Shown: piece after piece, positions 26,438 to 33,652 of the stretch
How the letters are laid out: each line of letters begins with the position of its first letter
Numbering within the stretch: position 1 is the first letter of the stretch
From: an uncultured Clostridia bacterium
GTDB lineage: Bacteria > Bacillota > Clostridia > Christensenellales > Borkfalkiaceae
Length of the DNA: 64,000 bases
Assembly (NCBI GenBank): GCA_944354125.1
Contig: CALVPT010000005.1
Coordinates: 45,569 to 109,568, forward strand
Direction of reading: 5' to 3'
The notes under the pieces: model-generated
Database searches by the model: none
What the model was told of the DNA's origin: nothing
The model's input: the letters and a program-made list of their open reading frames with translations, nothing else
Translations under genes and position numbers: made by a program

Positions 26438-26506
26438 ATAGTAAAATAAGTTTTGTATGGGGTAAATGAGTTTATAAAATAAATATACCCTCAAAGGAGA
26501 AATGAT

Positions 26507-26815
26507 ATGCAGCAGGTCAAACTAATCTCTACGGACGAAAAGCTTGTAATTTCGCTCTCGGGAGAAATAGACGCCGCCACGAGCGAGGATTTCTATGCCG
26601 AGGTATCGGCAATCTATTCAAACGACCCGAAGGACGTCGTCTTTGACTGCGCCGCGCTCGATTTTATCGACAGCACGACGCTGGGCACATTCGTAAAGAT
26701 ATATAAGAACGTCGTTGCAGACGGGCATAAATTAAAGCTTATCGACGTCAGACCCAGGATTAAAAAACTCTTTGAAATCTGCGCTTTAGATAAGCTTATG
26801 GAGATAGAGGCATGA
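26507..26815 (+). CDS. STAS-domain anti-sigma factor antagonist (SpoIIAA/RsbV-like)
   Basis: A 102-residue STAS protein. In partner-switching systems the dephosphorylated form binds the anti-sigma kinase and frees the sigma factor. LVISLSGEIDAATSEDF is the N-terminal strand-turn, and VVFDCAALDFIDSTTLGTF near residues 43-61 contains the conserved Ser phosphorylation site in the D-S-T-T-L-G context. The ATG has AAAGGAG upstream. It overlaps the next gene by four bases (ATGA) and heads a four-gene operon: antagonist, anti-sigma-like, sigma factor, second anti-sigma-like. It could be SpoIIAA itself or a stress-type RsbV. Confidence 0.88.
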   Translation: MQQVKLISTDEKLVISLSGEIDAATSEDFYAEVSAIYSNDPKDVVFDCAALDFIDSTTLGTFVKIYKNVVADGHKLKLIDVRPRIKKLFEICALDKLMEIEA

Positions 26816-27159
26816 AAAACTTTTGCGTGAACTTTTCACTTCAGGACAGTGAATATATGACGGCATTGCGCCTTGCGGTCGGAGCGGTATGCGCCCTTGC
26901 CGACGTAGACGTCGATGCGGCGGAAGACATGAAGGTATGCGTCACCGAAAGTTGCCTTATACTAAAAAGCTGCGGTTTCGATGACGTCAACGTAGCGCTT
27001 GACATCTCCGACGGGGTAAAGGCGACGGTGGAAGGCATTGGCGGAAGCCTTAAGGACAGCGACAACGAATTTTCGCTTGCGCTCGTTTCGGCTCTCGTTA
27101 CCAACCTCGACATCGAAAGACAGGGCGGAGCAATCTGCAAACTCGTACTTTCGCTATGA
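26812..27159 (+). CDS. Degenerate anti-sigma kinase-like protein (first RsbW/SpoIIAB position)
   Basis: A 115-residue protein in the position normally held by SpoIIAB/RsbW. It keeps the overall HATPase_c_2 outline (VDAAEDMKVCVTESCLILKS with the Glu of the N-box, later SLALVSALVTNLDIERQGG), but the N-box Asn, the DxGxG box and the G2 glycine loop are not recognisable. It may be an ATP-binding-dead partner protein rather than a kinase. It overlaps both neighbours by four bases, so it is made stoichiometrically with the antagonist and sigma factor. A second, intact-looking kinase lies downstream of sigma. Confidence 0.75.
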   Translation: MKNFCVNFSLQDSEYMTALRLAVGAVCALADVDVDAAEDMKVCVTESCLILKSCGFDDVNVALDISDGVKATVEGIGGSLKDSDNEFSLALVSALVTNLDIERQGGAICKLVLSL

Positions 27160-27884
27160 TTACAAACGAACGCGCAGACGAGCTGTTCAGGGAGTATCGC
27201 CGTACGCACGATAAAGCCATCCGCAACCAGCTCGTAGAAAATTATATGTATGTGGCGGAGATTATCGCCAAGAAATTCGTCGGAAGGGGTGTCGACTATG
27301 ACGACCTTCTTCAGGTCGCGTCGGAGGCGCTCATTGCTGGCGTGGAGAAGTTCGACCCCGATATGGGCAATCAGTTCACTACCTTCATTACACCGACGAT
27401 TACGGGCATAATCCGCAACTATTTCAGGGACTATTCTCGCTCCGTCAGAGTACCCAGAAAGCTGTATGCTCTCACCGCCCGGGTAAAGGCGGCAATAAAC
27501 GATTACTATAAGGAGCACGGCGTAAAGCCGACCGTCAAGCAGCTTGCCAAAGAACTCGGCGAAAGCGAAGAGGATATCCTCGAGGCGATGGAATATAAAT
27601 CGCCCGTAAGTCTGGATTCGACCGTCAAAGGGGAGGACAGCGACGTTCCCCTCTACGAGGTCATAGCAGACGATAAAAATGCCTTCGACAGTTTTGACGA
27701 CAGGGAATCGCTCCGCACGGAGATTAAAAAGCTCACGCCTACCGAGCAACAGGTAGTAAACTTAAGGTTTGTAAAGGGCAAATCGCAGGCCGAGGTCGGC
27801 AAAATTCTCGGCGTAAGCCAGATGTTCGTGTCGAGGGCGGAACGCAAAATAGTAGAAAAACTCAGGGAAGCTCTGGTAAAATGA
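27156..27884 (+). CDS. Sigma-70 family factor of the SigF/SigB/SigG type
   Basis: A 242-residue alternative sigma factor. Region 2 reads RNQLVENYMYVAEIIAKKF and VDYDDLLQVASEALIAGVEK, then FTTFITPTITGIIRNYFRDY, the SigB/F/G variant of the core-binding and -10 recognition region. Region 3 is KPTVKQLAKELGESEEDI, and region 4 (SQAEVGKILGVSQMFVSRAE, near residues 209-228) is the -35 helix-turn-helix. Length matches SigF/SigB. Its upstream neighbours are a STAS antagonist and an anti-sigma-like protein, and an RsbW/SpoIIAB-like protein follows. By synteny it could be sporulation SigF, but the gene order is not the classical spoIIA order, so a stress-type sigma is equally possible. Confidence 0.9.
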   Translation: MITNERADELFREYRRTHDKAIRNQLVENYMYVAEIIAKKFVGRGVDYDDLLQVASEALIAGVEKFDPDMGNQFTTFITPTITGIIRNYFRDYSRSVRVPRKLYALTARVKAAINDYYKEHGVKPTVKQLAKELGESEEDILEAMEYKSPVSLDSTVKGEDSDVPLYEVIADDKNAFDSFDDRESLRTEIKKLTPTEQQVVNLRFVKGKSQAEVGKILGVSQMFVSRAERKIVEKLREALVK

Positions 27885-28252
27885 TTTCGTTCAAAGTTGA
27901 TAAATTAGCCGAGATGAACGACTCCCTGAAGGAGTTCATCAAATATCTCGAATCGCTCGACGTCAACGACGACGCGCTGTTCGACAGCCGTCTGGTATGT
28001 TGCGAGCTCATTTCCAATGTAATAAAACATTGCCACGAAACGGCGTATTTCAAAGGGGCGGTAGTCGGCGACGAAATAGTCATCGGCGTGTCTTCCGATT
28101 CCTCTTTCGACGGCGAAGCCAAGCCCAAACTCCCCGATGTCCTGTCAGAATGCGGCAGAGGACTCTATATAGTCAATGCGGTCAGCGGCGGCAACGTCCG
28201 CTTCGAGGGCAACAAGATAATCGTAAAACTAAAGCTCGGCGAACAGCAGTAA
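27881..28252 (+). CDS. Anti-sigma factor serine kinase-like protein (RsbW/SpoIIAB-like)
   Basis: A 123-residue HATPase_c_2 protein. RLVCCELISNVIKHCHE near residues 37-53 is a good N-box (E, N, K-H), and SECGRGLYIVNAVSGG near residue 90 is the G2-type glycine loop. The middle DxGxG box is weak. The family phosphorylates STAS antagonists and holds the sigma factor. It starts four bases before the end of the sigma gene (ATGA), so the sigma factor is bracketed by two anti-sigma-like proteins. The last gene of the operon; a very stable hairpin follows at 28303. Confidence 0.82.
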   Translation: MISFKVDKLAEMNDSLKEFIKYLESLDVNDDALFDSRLVCCELISNVIKHCHETAYFKGAVVGDEIVIGVSSDSSFDGEAKPKLPDVLSECGRGLYIVNAVSGGNVRFEGNKIIVKLKLGEQQ

Positions 28253-28302
28253 ATCTGCATTTGAGCGGAGTATAAATCAGATATTTACAGATAAAGACGC
28301 AT

Positions 28303-28343
28303 TGGGCGCCCGACCGAACAAAAGCAGTTCGGTCGGGCGCCCA
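28303..28343 (+). terminator. Very stable hairpin after the sigma operon
   Basis: TGGGCGCCCGACCGAAC (28303-28319) pairs perfectly with GTTCGGTCGGGCGCCCA (28327-28343). The following ATTTAACTT is only weakly U-rich, so it may act as a terminator or a 3' stabilising structure. Confidence 0.6.
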
Positions 28344-28378
28344 TTTAACTTATCAGATAATTTTGTCGGAGGACATTA

Positions 28379-28579
28379 TTGCGTAGCGCAAACGCCTTTA
28401 ATTTTGAGAAAGTTACCCTTATGCCGACAACGGGCATTGTTGCCTATATCTTCGCCTCTATGCCATACGCTGTGCCCACGGCGCAAATGTCTGAGATGCT
28501 TTTCACGGCTCGCTCCGTCGGCAAAGAGGTCCTGGGTAAGCGCAGCATCGTCAACAGCCTTAACCTGTATAAAAAATAA
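28379..28579 (+). CDS. Hypothetical 66-residue protein (uncertain)
   Basis: A short frame starting at TTG with GGAGGA about seven bases upstream, lying between two strong hairpins in the 362-base gap after the sigma operon. The product (begins MRSANAFNFEKVTLMPTTG, ends KRSIVNSLNLYKK) has natural-looking composition and a mildly hydrophobic centre. No family is recognised. Codon use (ATT/ATC, CGC/CGT) differs from the ATA/AGG-rich neighbours, and an antiparallel frame is also open, so it could be chance or a remnant. No promoter was found. Confidence 0.3.
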   Translation: MRSANAFNFEKVTLMPTTGIVAYIFASMPYAVPTAQMSEMLFTARSVGKEVLGKRSIVNSLNLYKK

Positions 28580-28603
28580 GAGCCCGACAATCTTGTCGGG
28601 CTC
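28570..28603 (-). terminator. Terminator of the polytopic membrane-protein gene (minus strand)
   Basis: GAGCCCGACAA (28580-28590) pairs with TTGTCGGGCTC (28593-28603). On the minus strand it is followed by TTATTTTTT. It sits 12 bases beyond the stop of the minus-strand gene at 28615. Confidence 0.85.
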
Positions 28604-28614
28604 GTTTGCTGAGC

Positions 28615-30282
28615 TTAAAGCTGTTTATATATCTTTGCAATCAGTCCGTCGGAAAGGATGTTGCGGAATCTGTTCAGGTGGATGAATACGGAGGAGAAGA
28701 ACTCGCTGTTGTCGCCGCCTATCACGTATTCGGGCATTCCGCTGAACTTACCCTTCGACTTTTCGAGGAAGGTCTGAACGAATTCAATCTTTTCGGAATC
28801 TTCAAGCGTATTTATGAATGCGTCGGTAGGGCCGTCGTATACCGCCTTGTAGGTGTAAACAACCTTCTTTTCGGGAGCAAGCATGGTAAGCTGCTCGGGC
28901 TCGTCGGAAGTTGCCTGTACGGGCGCGGTTGCCTGTTCGGTTTCTGCGGGCTGATTTACTGCAACGGGTGCAATGGGAGGAATGACTTCCGCCGTCTGCG
29001 TCGTCGCCGTTTCGCTCTGTTCGGGTACAGCCGCTACGGGAGGAGGTACGTCCCTTACCACAACGGGAGGGGTGTAGTCCTCGGTGACGGGAGCAAAATC
29101 TGCATCGTCCTCGAAGAGGTTTACGGTTCTGCCGTCCTCGACGGGAAGCTTGCCCTTGGCTACCCTGCTCTTGTCAGCCGCCGTCCTTGCAATTGCAAAT
29201 ATGAGCTCGACGAGCGTAAGCGCAAGCGCGATATAGAGGTATAAGCCGGGTGCATAGCCTTCGAGTACTATGAAGAGCACTACCGCCGCAACGCCGACTA
29301 TGAGGGTGACGATATATCTTATTATGGCAAATACGTTGTGTCCCTTATTGGTAACGGGCGTGCCGTCTGGTCTGTACTTTCTGCCGTCGCCGAGCGAAAT
29401 CGTCTCGACTGCAAGGTTGAAGAGCACGAGCACGCAGAATGCCATGATTACAATGACGGCAATCTTGAGCATCAGGTCGCCGAGTTCAAGCACTTCGGAA
29501 TTGAACGCGCCAAACTTTATAAGATATTCGAATCCGAAAATTGCGGTGCCGTTCTGGTTTACCATGCCCGCAACGTTGCCCGACTGGATGAGGTCGGAGA
29601 AATTGTTGAGGGGGGAGGAAAGAGCGGGGATGATTGCCGCAATGTCAAACAGCGCGAGAGCTGCTATGCCTGCAATTATGAACGTGAAGGTCTTGTATAC
29701 GCCCATGCCGCCCTTGAGCGCTATCGACTGAATTATGACGATGAGCGCGCAGACGCCGAGGGAAATTACAAGGTTCATGGCATCGAACGTGCCGTCGGTT
29801 ACAAATGTCTGGAGCGAGAAATAGAGTATGCCGCCGAGCACGAGGAGGGAGGCAATCTCTATGAAGAACGCGCTGCCCGCGCTCGTTCTCTTGTTCCTGT
29901 TGCCGCAGCATACGGGGATGAGGAAGATTAAGCCGAGCACGCATAAGAGCGCATAGAGCACGCAGAGTACGGCAACATAGTCTACGCCGAACAGGTCATG
30001 TACGCTGTTGTATGACAAGAACCATTCGCCGAGGTCGGGAAGAATATTCTTGTCGAGCACGCCGAAGAGGCAGGAATTGAAGATGGAAGGGAGATACCTG
30101 AACATCATTCTGTCCGCCAGTTCGCCGCCCGTTCCGAAGAGGGGAACGAAGAGACCTGCCCAGAGGGCGAGCAGTGCGATTACATATGTAACCACTACGG
30201 CCGTCTTCTTCCTTGCGTTCTTCTTTTCCTGTTCGGAAAGGTCGATAATTTTTACGGAATCAGTGTCTTTTTTGTTTGCCAT
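28615..30282 (-). CDS. Polytopic membrane protein of unknown function (555 aa)
   Basis: The N-terminal two thirds hold about eight hydrophobic segments, for example VVVTYVIALLALWAGLFVPL near residue 30, VLCVLYALLCVLGLIFLIP near residue 105, LVISLGVCALIVIIQSIAL near residue 170, IAVIVIMAFCVLVLFNLAV near residue 280, and two more at about 320-365. A Pro/Glu/Thr-rich linker follows (about 390-465), then a folded-looking cytoplasmic tail (TLEDSEKIEFVQTFLEKSKG to the end). I do not recognise the family. GGAG precedes the ATG. It is monocistronic, with a promoter at 30386-30414. The arrangement suggests a membrane scaffold or sensor with a soluble C-terminal domain. Confidence 0.8.
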   Translation of the reverse strand: MANKKDTDSVKIIDLSEQEKKNARKKTAVVVTYVIALLALWAGLFVPLFGTGGELADRMMFRYLPSIFNSCLFGVLDKNILPDLGEWFLSYNSVHDLFGVDYVAVLCVLYALLCVLGLIFLIPVCCGNRNKRTSAGSAFFIEIASLLVLGGILYFSLQTFVTDGTFDAMNLVISLGVCALIVIIQSIALKGGMGVYKTFTFIIAGIAALALFDIAAIIPALSSPLNNFSDLIQSGNVAGMVNQNGTAIFGFEYLIKFGAFNSEVLELGDLMLKIAVIVIMAFCVLVLFNLAVETISLGDGRKYRPDGTPVTNKGHNVFAIIRYIVTLIVGVAAVVLFIVLEGYAPGLYLYIALALTLVELIFAIARTAADKSRVAKGKLPVEDGRTVNLFEDDADFAPVTEDYTPPVVVRDVPPPVAAVPEQSETATTQTAEVIPPIAPVAVNQPAETEQATAPVQATSDEPEQLTMLAPEKKVVYTYKAVYDGPTDAFINTLEDSEKIEFVQTFLEKSKGKFSGMPEYVIGGDNSEFFSSVFIHLNRFRNILSDGLIAKIYKQL

Positions 30283-30385
30283 AACAATCGTCTCCGTTTT
30301 TTATTTGCTGTTGCGGCGGTTGCCGACTGCGCTGTCTGAGCCCCGCCTGAAATTTTGCCGAAAGTCAGCTATATTAACTACAACT

Positions 30386-30414
30386 ATTTTAATACATTTA
30401 TGTGTCCGTGTCAA
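30386..30414 (-). promoter_or_regulatory. Sigma-A promoter of the polytopic membrane protein
   Basis: On the minus strand TTGACA (30414-30409), 17-base spacer, TAAAAT (30391-30386). It leaves a leader of about 100 bases before the ATG at 30282. The rest of the roughly 400-base gap up to 30690 holds only the plus-strand operator/promoter at 30549-30609. Confidence 0.78.
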
Positions 30415-30548
30415 GGTATAAACTGACAATTTGTGGGTACTTTGTAAATTGATGTAGCAATATGCCGCAATCAACGCATATCGGGGCGCGCGTGGGGCGT
30501 AATTTTAGCCCTGCGGTTCACAATAATTTTGGACAAAAAATATAAGGC

Positions 30549-30609
30549 GTATACACTTTTGACCAAATTGATAAAAGCAGTTGAAAAAAGAGCCGAAAAG
30601 GTGTATACT
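30549..30609 (+). promoter_or_regulatory. Promoter overlapped by an inverted repeat (PucR-type gene)
   Basis: TTGAAA (30581-30586), 17-base spacer, TATACT (30604-30609). GTATACACTTTT at 30549-30560 is mirrored by AAAAGGTGTATAC at 30596-30608 (one extra G); the second arm overlaps the -10. Arms 36 bases apart on centre-facing sides suggest a dimeric regulator or a looping operator. The downstream HTH protein is the obvious candidate binder. Confidence 0.6.
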
Positions 30610-30689
30610 GATAGGGTAAACACAAATGCCTTCCCGTGCGGCTTGATTTGAAGACTGCGTTAAGAGGAAGGGATAATGCGGGGTGCTGT

Positions 30690-31052
30690 ATGCCGAGATC
30701 AATCTGCCTTACGGCGGGCGAAAGCATGATAATAGAACTTGCCAATCACGTCGACGAAGAGGGCAGAAAGCGCATACTCATGAGGTATGACGTGTTGCGC
30801 TTTGCAAAGGTTTTCGAGGATGCCGAGGTGGTGTCGGTGTGCTATTGTCTCTTTGAAAACGATCTCAACGTAAAGCAGACCGCGCAGAAACTGTATATGC
30901 ACCGCAACACGCTCATATACCGCCTTAAAAAGCTTAAATGTGACGTCGGGCTGGACATAACCACCTTTTCCGACGCGGTGATATTTATAATTTTGCACTG
31001 TTTTTATGTCTCGAAAAGGGGTACGGGTAAGGTATTCAATGAAAAACAATAA
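30690..31052 (+). CDS. PucR/CdaR-type helix-turn-helix protein (C-terminal-domain only)
   Basis: About 120 residues from the ATG at 30690 (GGGGTG upstream); ATG 30726 is an alternative and a GTG at 30636 lacks a ribosome site. The second half is a clear PucR-type HTH: NVKQTAQKLYMHRNTLIYRL, then KCDVGLDITTFSDAVIFIIL. In PucR and CdaR proteins this domain ends a much longer protein with a sensory or GGDEF-like part; here only a short N-terminal helix region precedes it. An inverted repeat spans its promoter, suggesting autoregulation. Its 3' end overlaps the S41 protease start by 14 bases, so the two are cotranscribed. Confidence 0.75.
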   Translation: MPRSICLTAGESMIIELANHVDEEGRKRILMRYDVLRFAKVFEDAEVVSVCYCLFENDLNVKQTAQKLYMHRNTLIYRLKKLKCDVGLDITTFSDAVIFIILHCFYVSKRGTGKVFNEKQ

Positions 31053-32364
31053 GGTAGTCAGAATTTTTATCGCCGTCATAGTCGCAGTCGTGCTCGCCAT
31101 TGCTGCGTTTATCGGCGGATTCTTTGCCGGCAAGGCGAATAAAAGCGGAATAGTCGGCACATATGACTGGGTGACCGACCTGATTATTAAGAACTATGTC
31201 GGCGGAGACGTCACAGAAGAGGACATAAAGAATGTCACGCTCGAAGGCATAAATTCCCTTCTCGACAGATACTCGACCTACTACACCGCCGAGGAATATG
31301 CCGCCGAATACGCCCAGAGCCAGGGCAGCATGAAGGGAATAGGCGTGTCGTTCAGCTATATTCCCGAAGGCGCCAGCGAGCTTGGCAGCGGAATACACAT
31401 CGAAAAGGTGGTTCTCAACTCGCCTGCGTTCGAAAGCGGACTTAAGGAAGGAACTTTCGTCACGGGCGCGAGAGTGGGGGAAGAGACTACGCTGTTCGAC
31501 ACTTTGGACAGCTTTTCGGCGTTCATGTCCGCCCTGCCCGACGACGAGGACTTCACGCTCATAACCGACAGGGGCGAATATACCATGGCAAGGAGAGCCT
31601 ATACCGCAAGTTACTGCATAATGTCCACGGCGGAGACTACGTACAGCGTCACATACCAGGGCAATTTCATGAACATAGTCGAAACTGACGGCGGCATCTC
31701 CTATCTTCCCGAAGATACGGCATATCTAAGGCTTACCGAATTCTACGGCAACGCCGTGCAGGAATTCAGCGAGCTGGTCAGAATTTTCAATCAGCAGGGC
31801 TGCACTTCGCTCATCCTCGACCTGAGGGGAAACGGCGGCGGTTATGTCGATGTAATGTGCAATCTCTCGGGCATATTCCTGGGGCAATTGCCCTCTGCAG
31901 GCAACGTTGCCATGAGTGCTAAGTACAAAAACGGCAGAACTTTGGAATATGCCGTAAAGGGCGTCGACGACCAATATACCCTGCCTGCCTCTACCGAGGT
32001 AAAGGTACTCGCCGACAACGGCACGGCAAGCGCGTCGGAGGCGCTCATGGGCGTCCTCATCTCAAACGACGTCATATCCTACGACGACGTATATCTCACC
32101 GACTTTTCGGAGGACTACCTGACTTATTCGGGCACGACGCAAAAAAATTGCTCGACTTACGGCAAGGGCATAATGCAGCAGACCTTCGTCAACGGGTCGA
32201 GCGGAGAGGCGCTCAAACTCACCGTCGCAAAGATATACTGGCCTGACGGCACCTGCATACACGACAGGGGAATACGCGCCGAGGACGGCTGTCACACGCT
32301 CTATTCATACTGGAGCGTAACCTACGGCGACGAGCAGCTCAAAAGCCTTTTCGAAGGCGCCTGA
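31039..32364 (+). CDS. S41-family C-terminal processing peptidase (CtpA-like)
   Basis: A membrane-anchored tail-specific protease, 441 residues from the ATG at 31039; an in-frame ATG 33 bases earlier lies within the preceding gene. The N-terminus has a single span (VRIFIAVIVAVVLAIAAFIG), placing the rest outside the cell. A PDZ-like region follows (SGIHIEKVVLNSPAFESGLK), then the S41 core: LILDLRGNGGGYVDVM, VLADNGTASASEALMGVL with the nucleophile Ser near residue 330, and STYGKGIMQQTF with the catalytic Lys about 40 residues later. Substrate unknown. It is cotranscribed with the PucR-type regulator and ends at a bidirectional terminator. Confidence 0.9.
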   Translation: MKNNKVVRIFIAVIVAVVLAIAAFIGGFFAGKANKSGIVGTYDWVTDLIIKNYVGGDVTEEDIKNVTLEGINSLLDRYSTYYTAEEYAAEYAQSQGSMKGIGVSFSYIPEGASELGSGIHIEKVVLNSPAFESGLKEGTFVTGARVGEETTLFDTLDSFSAFMSALPDDEDFTLITDRGEYTMARRAYTASYCIMSTAETTYSVTYQGNFMNIVETDGGISYLPEDTAYLRLTEFYGNAVQEFSELVRIFNQQGCTSLILDLRGNGGGYVDVMCNLSGIFLGQLPSAGNVAMSAKYKNGRTLEYAVKGVDDQYTLPASTEVKVLADNGTASASEALMGVLISNDVISYDDVYLTDFSEDYLTYSGTTQKNCSTYGKGIMQQTFVNGSSGEALKLTVAKIYWPDGTCIHDRGIRAEDGCHTLYSYWSVTYGDEQLKSLFEGA

Positions 32365-32433
32365 CTGAGGTCGGCCGCACGCATTGATACGCGTTTGTTA
32401 AGGCATATGTGCCGCCCAATTTAAAAATAACGC

Positions 32434-32473
32434 AAAAATTCAGGGAGCTTATCTCGGCTTCCTGAATTTTTTT
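32434..32473. terminator. Bidirectional terminator between the S41 gene and the minus-strand pair
   Basis: AAAAATTCAGG-AGC (32434-32448, one bulge) pairs with GCT-CCTGAATTTTT (32457-32471), giving U-runs in both directions. It overlaps the last codons of the minus-strand gene ending at 32449. Confidence 0.85.
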
Positions 32474-32649
32474 ACTCTGACCGCATCGAACAGTATGCAG
32501 ACCGAAAAGCCCTTTTCGGTTCTCGTCATGTCCAGCGAATATTTTCCGTCCGCTTCGAAGTACTCGCCGCAGACGTGTTTAAGGTCGTGCAAAAACAGCT
32601 GTTTTTCCTCTTCCGTCATGTCTTCGCGTTCGTTTAAAATTGTATTCAC
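32449..32649 (-). CDS. Small acidic protein cotranslated with the MinD/CpaE-like ATPase
   Basis: A 66-residue protein of unknown function. The chosen GTG start (32649-32647) has a perfect AGGAGG eight bases upstream and overlaps the ATPase stop in a GTGA junction; longer forms would run back through the ATPase gene. The first half is acidic and helical (TEEEKQLFLHDLKHVCGEYF) and the second is a small beta-like region ending in RVKKFRKPR. Tight coupling suggests a partner or regulator of the ATPase. Confidence 0.75.
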   Translation of the reverse strand: MNTILNEREDMTEEEKQLFLHDLKHVCGEYFEADGKYSLDMTRTEKGFSVCILFDAVRVKKFRKPR

Positions 32650-33377
32650 AGCGCCCTCCTCAGCCGCCTTTTTATGGCGCCTTTCAGTCCCATGTAGGGG
32701 CGCATTACGGCAAAGACCTTGTCGCCCTTGCTCATGAGTTTTGCCGCGCACATCGCATATGCCTTTTTTGTCCTCGGCTTAAGCTTTCCGAGCGGCATGC
32801 CCAGATCTTCAGGTATTACGCCCATCAGGTCGCACCTTAAAATGGCGGCAGTTTCCTGCGGAGTCATGACTTCCCCGTCAAATACAAGTCCTCCGTTTAT
32901 CTTGTTCACCACCACGCTCTTTTTGCTCATTCCGCAATCGGTCAGGCGCGCAAGCTTGTCGTCTGCGCCCTTTACGGAGGAGGGGTAGGGCTCGGTCACG
33001 ACAATCGCCTCGCCGCACGCGCCGCGCGCGGCAGAGTCGCACAGCACGTAGTCGAACAGCCCCTCGACCGTCTTTACGGCCTCTTCGCAAAATGCCTTGT
33101 CGTCGCAGCCGAGCGTGGGCAGTATGTATAAATTTTCCGACTTGGGGTGCTTTAATATTGCCTGCTTGACCCTGCACGCTCCGCTCTTTGCGTCGGCGAG
33201 AGTATATACGTTCATTCCCTGCAGGCCGCACAGAAACAGCCCGTCTGCGCAGCTCGAATCGCCGTCTACTATTAAAGTGCGCTGCCCTTCGCGCGCCAGC
33301 GCGTCGCCCAGCCCTATCGCAAAAGTAGTCGCGCCCGCGCCGCCCTTGGCGGAAGTTATAAAAATTTTAGTTGCCAT
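32646..33377 (-). CDS. MinD/ParA-superfamily ATPase, CpaE/TadZ-like
   Basis: A 243-residue SIMIBI ATPase starting at the ATG with GGAG nine bases upstream. The deviant Walker A is ITSAKGGAGATTFAIGLGDA: the signature Lys at the start of KGG is present, but the P-loop Lys before TT is Ala, as in CpaE/TadZ-type proteins (KGGVGATT). TLIVDGDSSCADGLF is the switch I region, DYVLCDSAARG the switch II region, and SVVVNKINGG the base-recognition strand. The C-terminus is basic (GAIKRRLRRAL), consistent with membrane or DNA contact. There are no pilus or flagellar genes nearby, so a role in division-site or polar placement is only a guess. Confidence 0.82.
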   Translation of the reverse strand: MATKIFITSAKGGAGATTFAIGLGDALAREGQRTLIVDGDSSCADGLFLCGLQGMNVYTLADAKSGACRVKQAILKHPKSENLYILPTLGCDDKAFCEEAVKTVEGLFDYVLCDSAARGACGEAIVVTEPYPSSVKGADDKLARLTDCGMSKKSVVVNKINGGLVFDGEVMTPQETAAILRCDLMGVIPEDLGMPLGKLKPRTKKAYAMCAAKLMSKGDKVFAVMRPYMGLKGAIKRRLRRAL

Positions 33378-33575
33378 ATGACAAATCTCCATTGCTTGAG
33401 TCATTTTTAATTATATAATAGAGTCAAAGCCGTATTTTGTTTGCTTCTATCCTATTTTGTAATAATTTGTCATAAAAAAGTAATAATGTCATATGACAAG
33501 TTGGCTTATTTTGTTGACAATCGGCATAGGATAATTTATAATTGTATGCAATGAGGGCGTATCGGCATATGACAA
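33375..33575. repeat. Three copies of CATATGACAA in the divergent intergenic region
   Basis: The ten-base sequence CATATGACAA occurs at 33375-33384 (over the ATPase start codon), 33490-33499 and 33566-33575 (in the lipoprotein leader), all on the plus strand. Three exact copies in 200 bases may be a regulator site shared by the divergent genes, or chance in an AT-rich gap. Confidence 0.4.
33514..33542 (+). promoter_or_regulatory. Consensus sigma-A promoter of the giant lipoprotein gene
   Basis: TTGACA (33514-33519), 17-base spacer, TATAAT (33537-33542): a perfect consensus promoter, implying high expression of a ten-kilobase gene. Confidence 0.9.
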
Positions 33576-33652
33576 ATTCGCCGATATCCCGTGCAAACTG
33601 AGTAATCAAGGGCATTGCGGCAGGTCGTGTCGGAATGCCGCAGAGAGTAATT
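33543..33652 (+). promoter_or_regulatory. Structured 5' leader of the giant lipoprotein gene
   Basis: Two hairpins are visible. GTATCGGC near 33558 pairs with GCCGATA near 33582, extended by flanking GGG and CCC. TGCGGCA (33615-33621) pairs perfectly with TGCCGCA (33635-33641), just upstream of the start codon. The ribosome site is weak (GAGAG). No known RNA class recognised. Confidence 0.45.

Noticed and set aside
26440..26506. A sigma-B/F-type autoregulatory promoter before the STAS gene
   Set aside because: GTTTTG and GGGTAA occur near 26450 but only four bases apart instead of about 13-15; the sigma-A site at 26409 is better.
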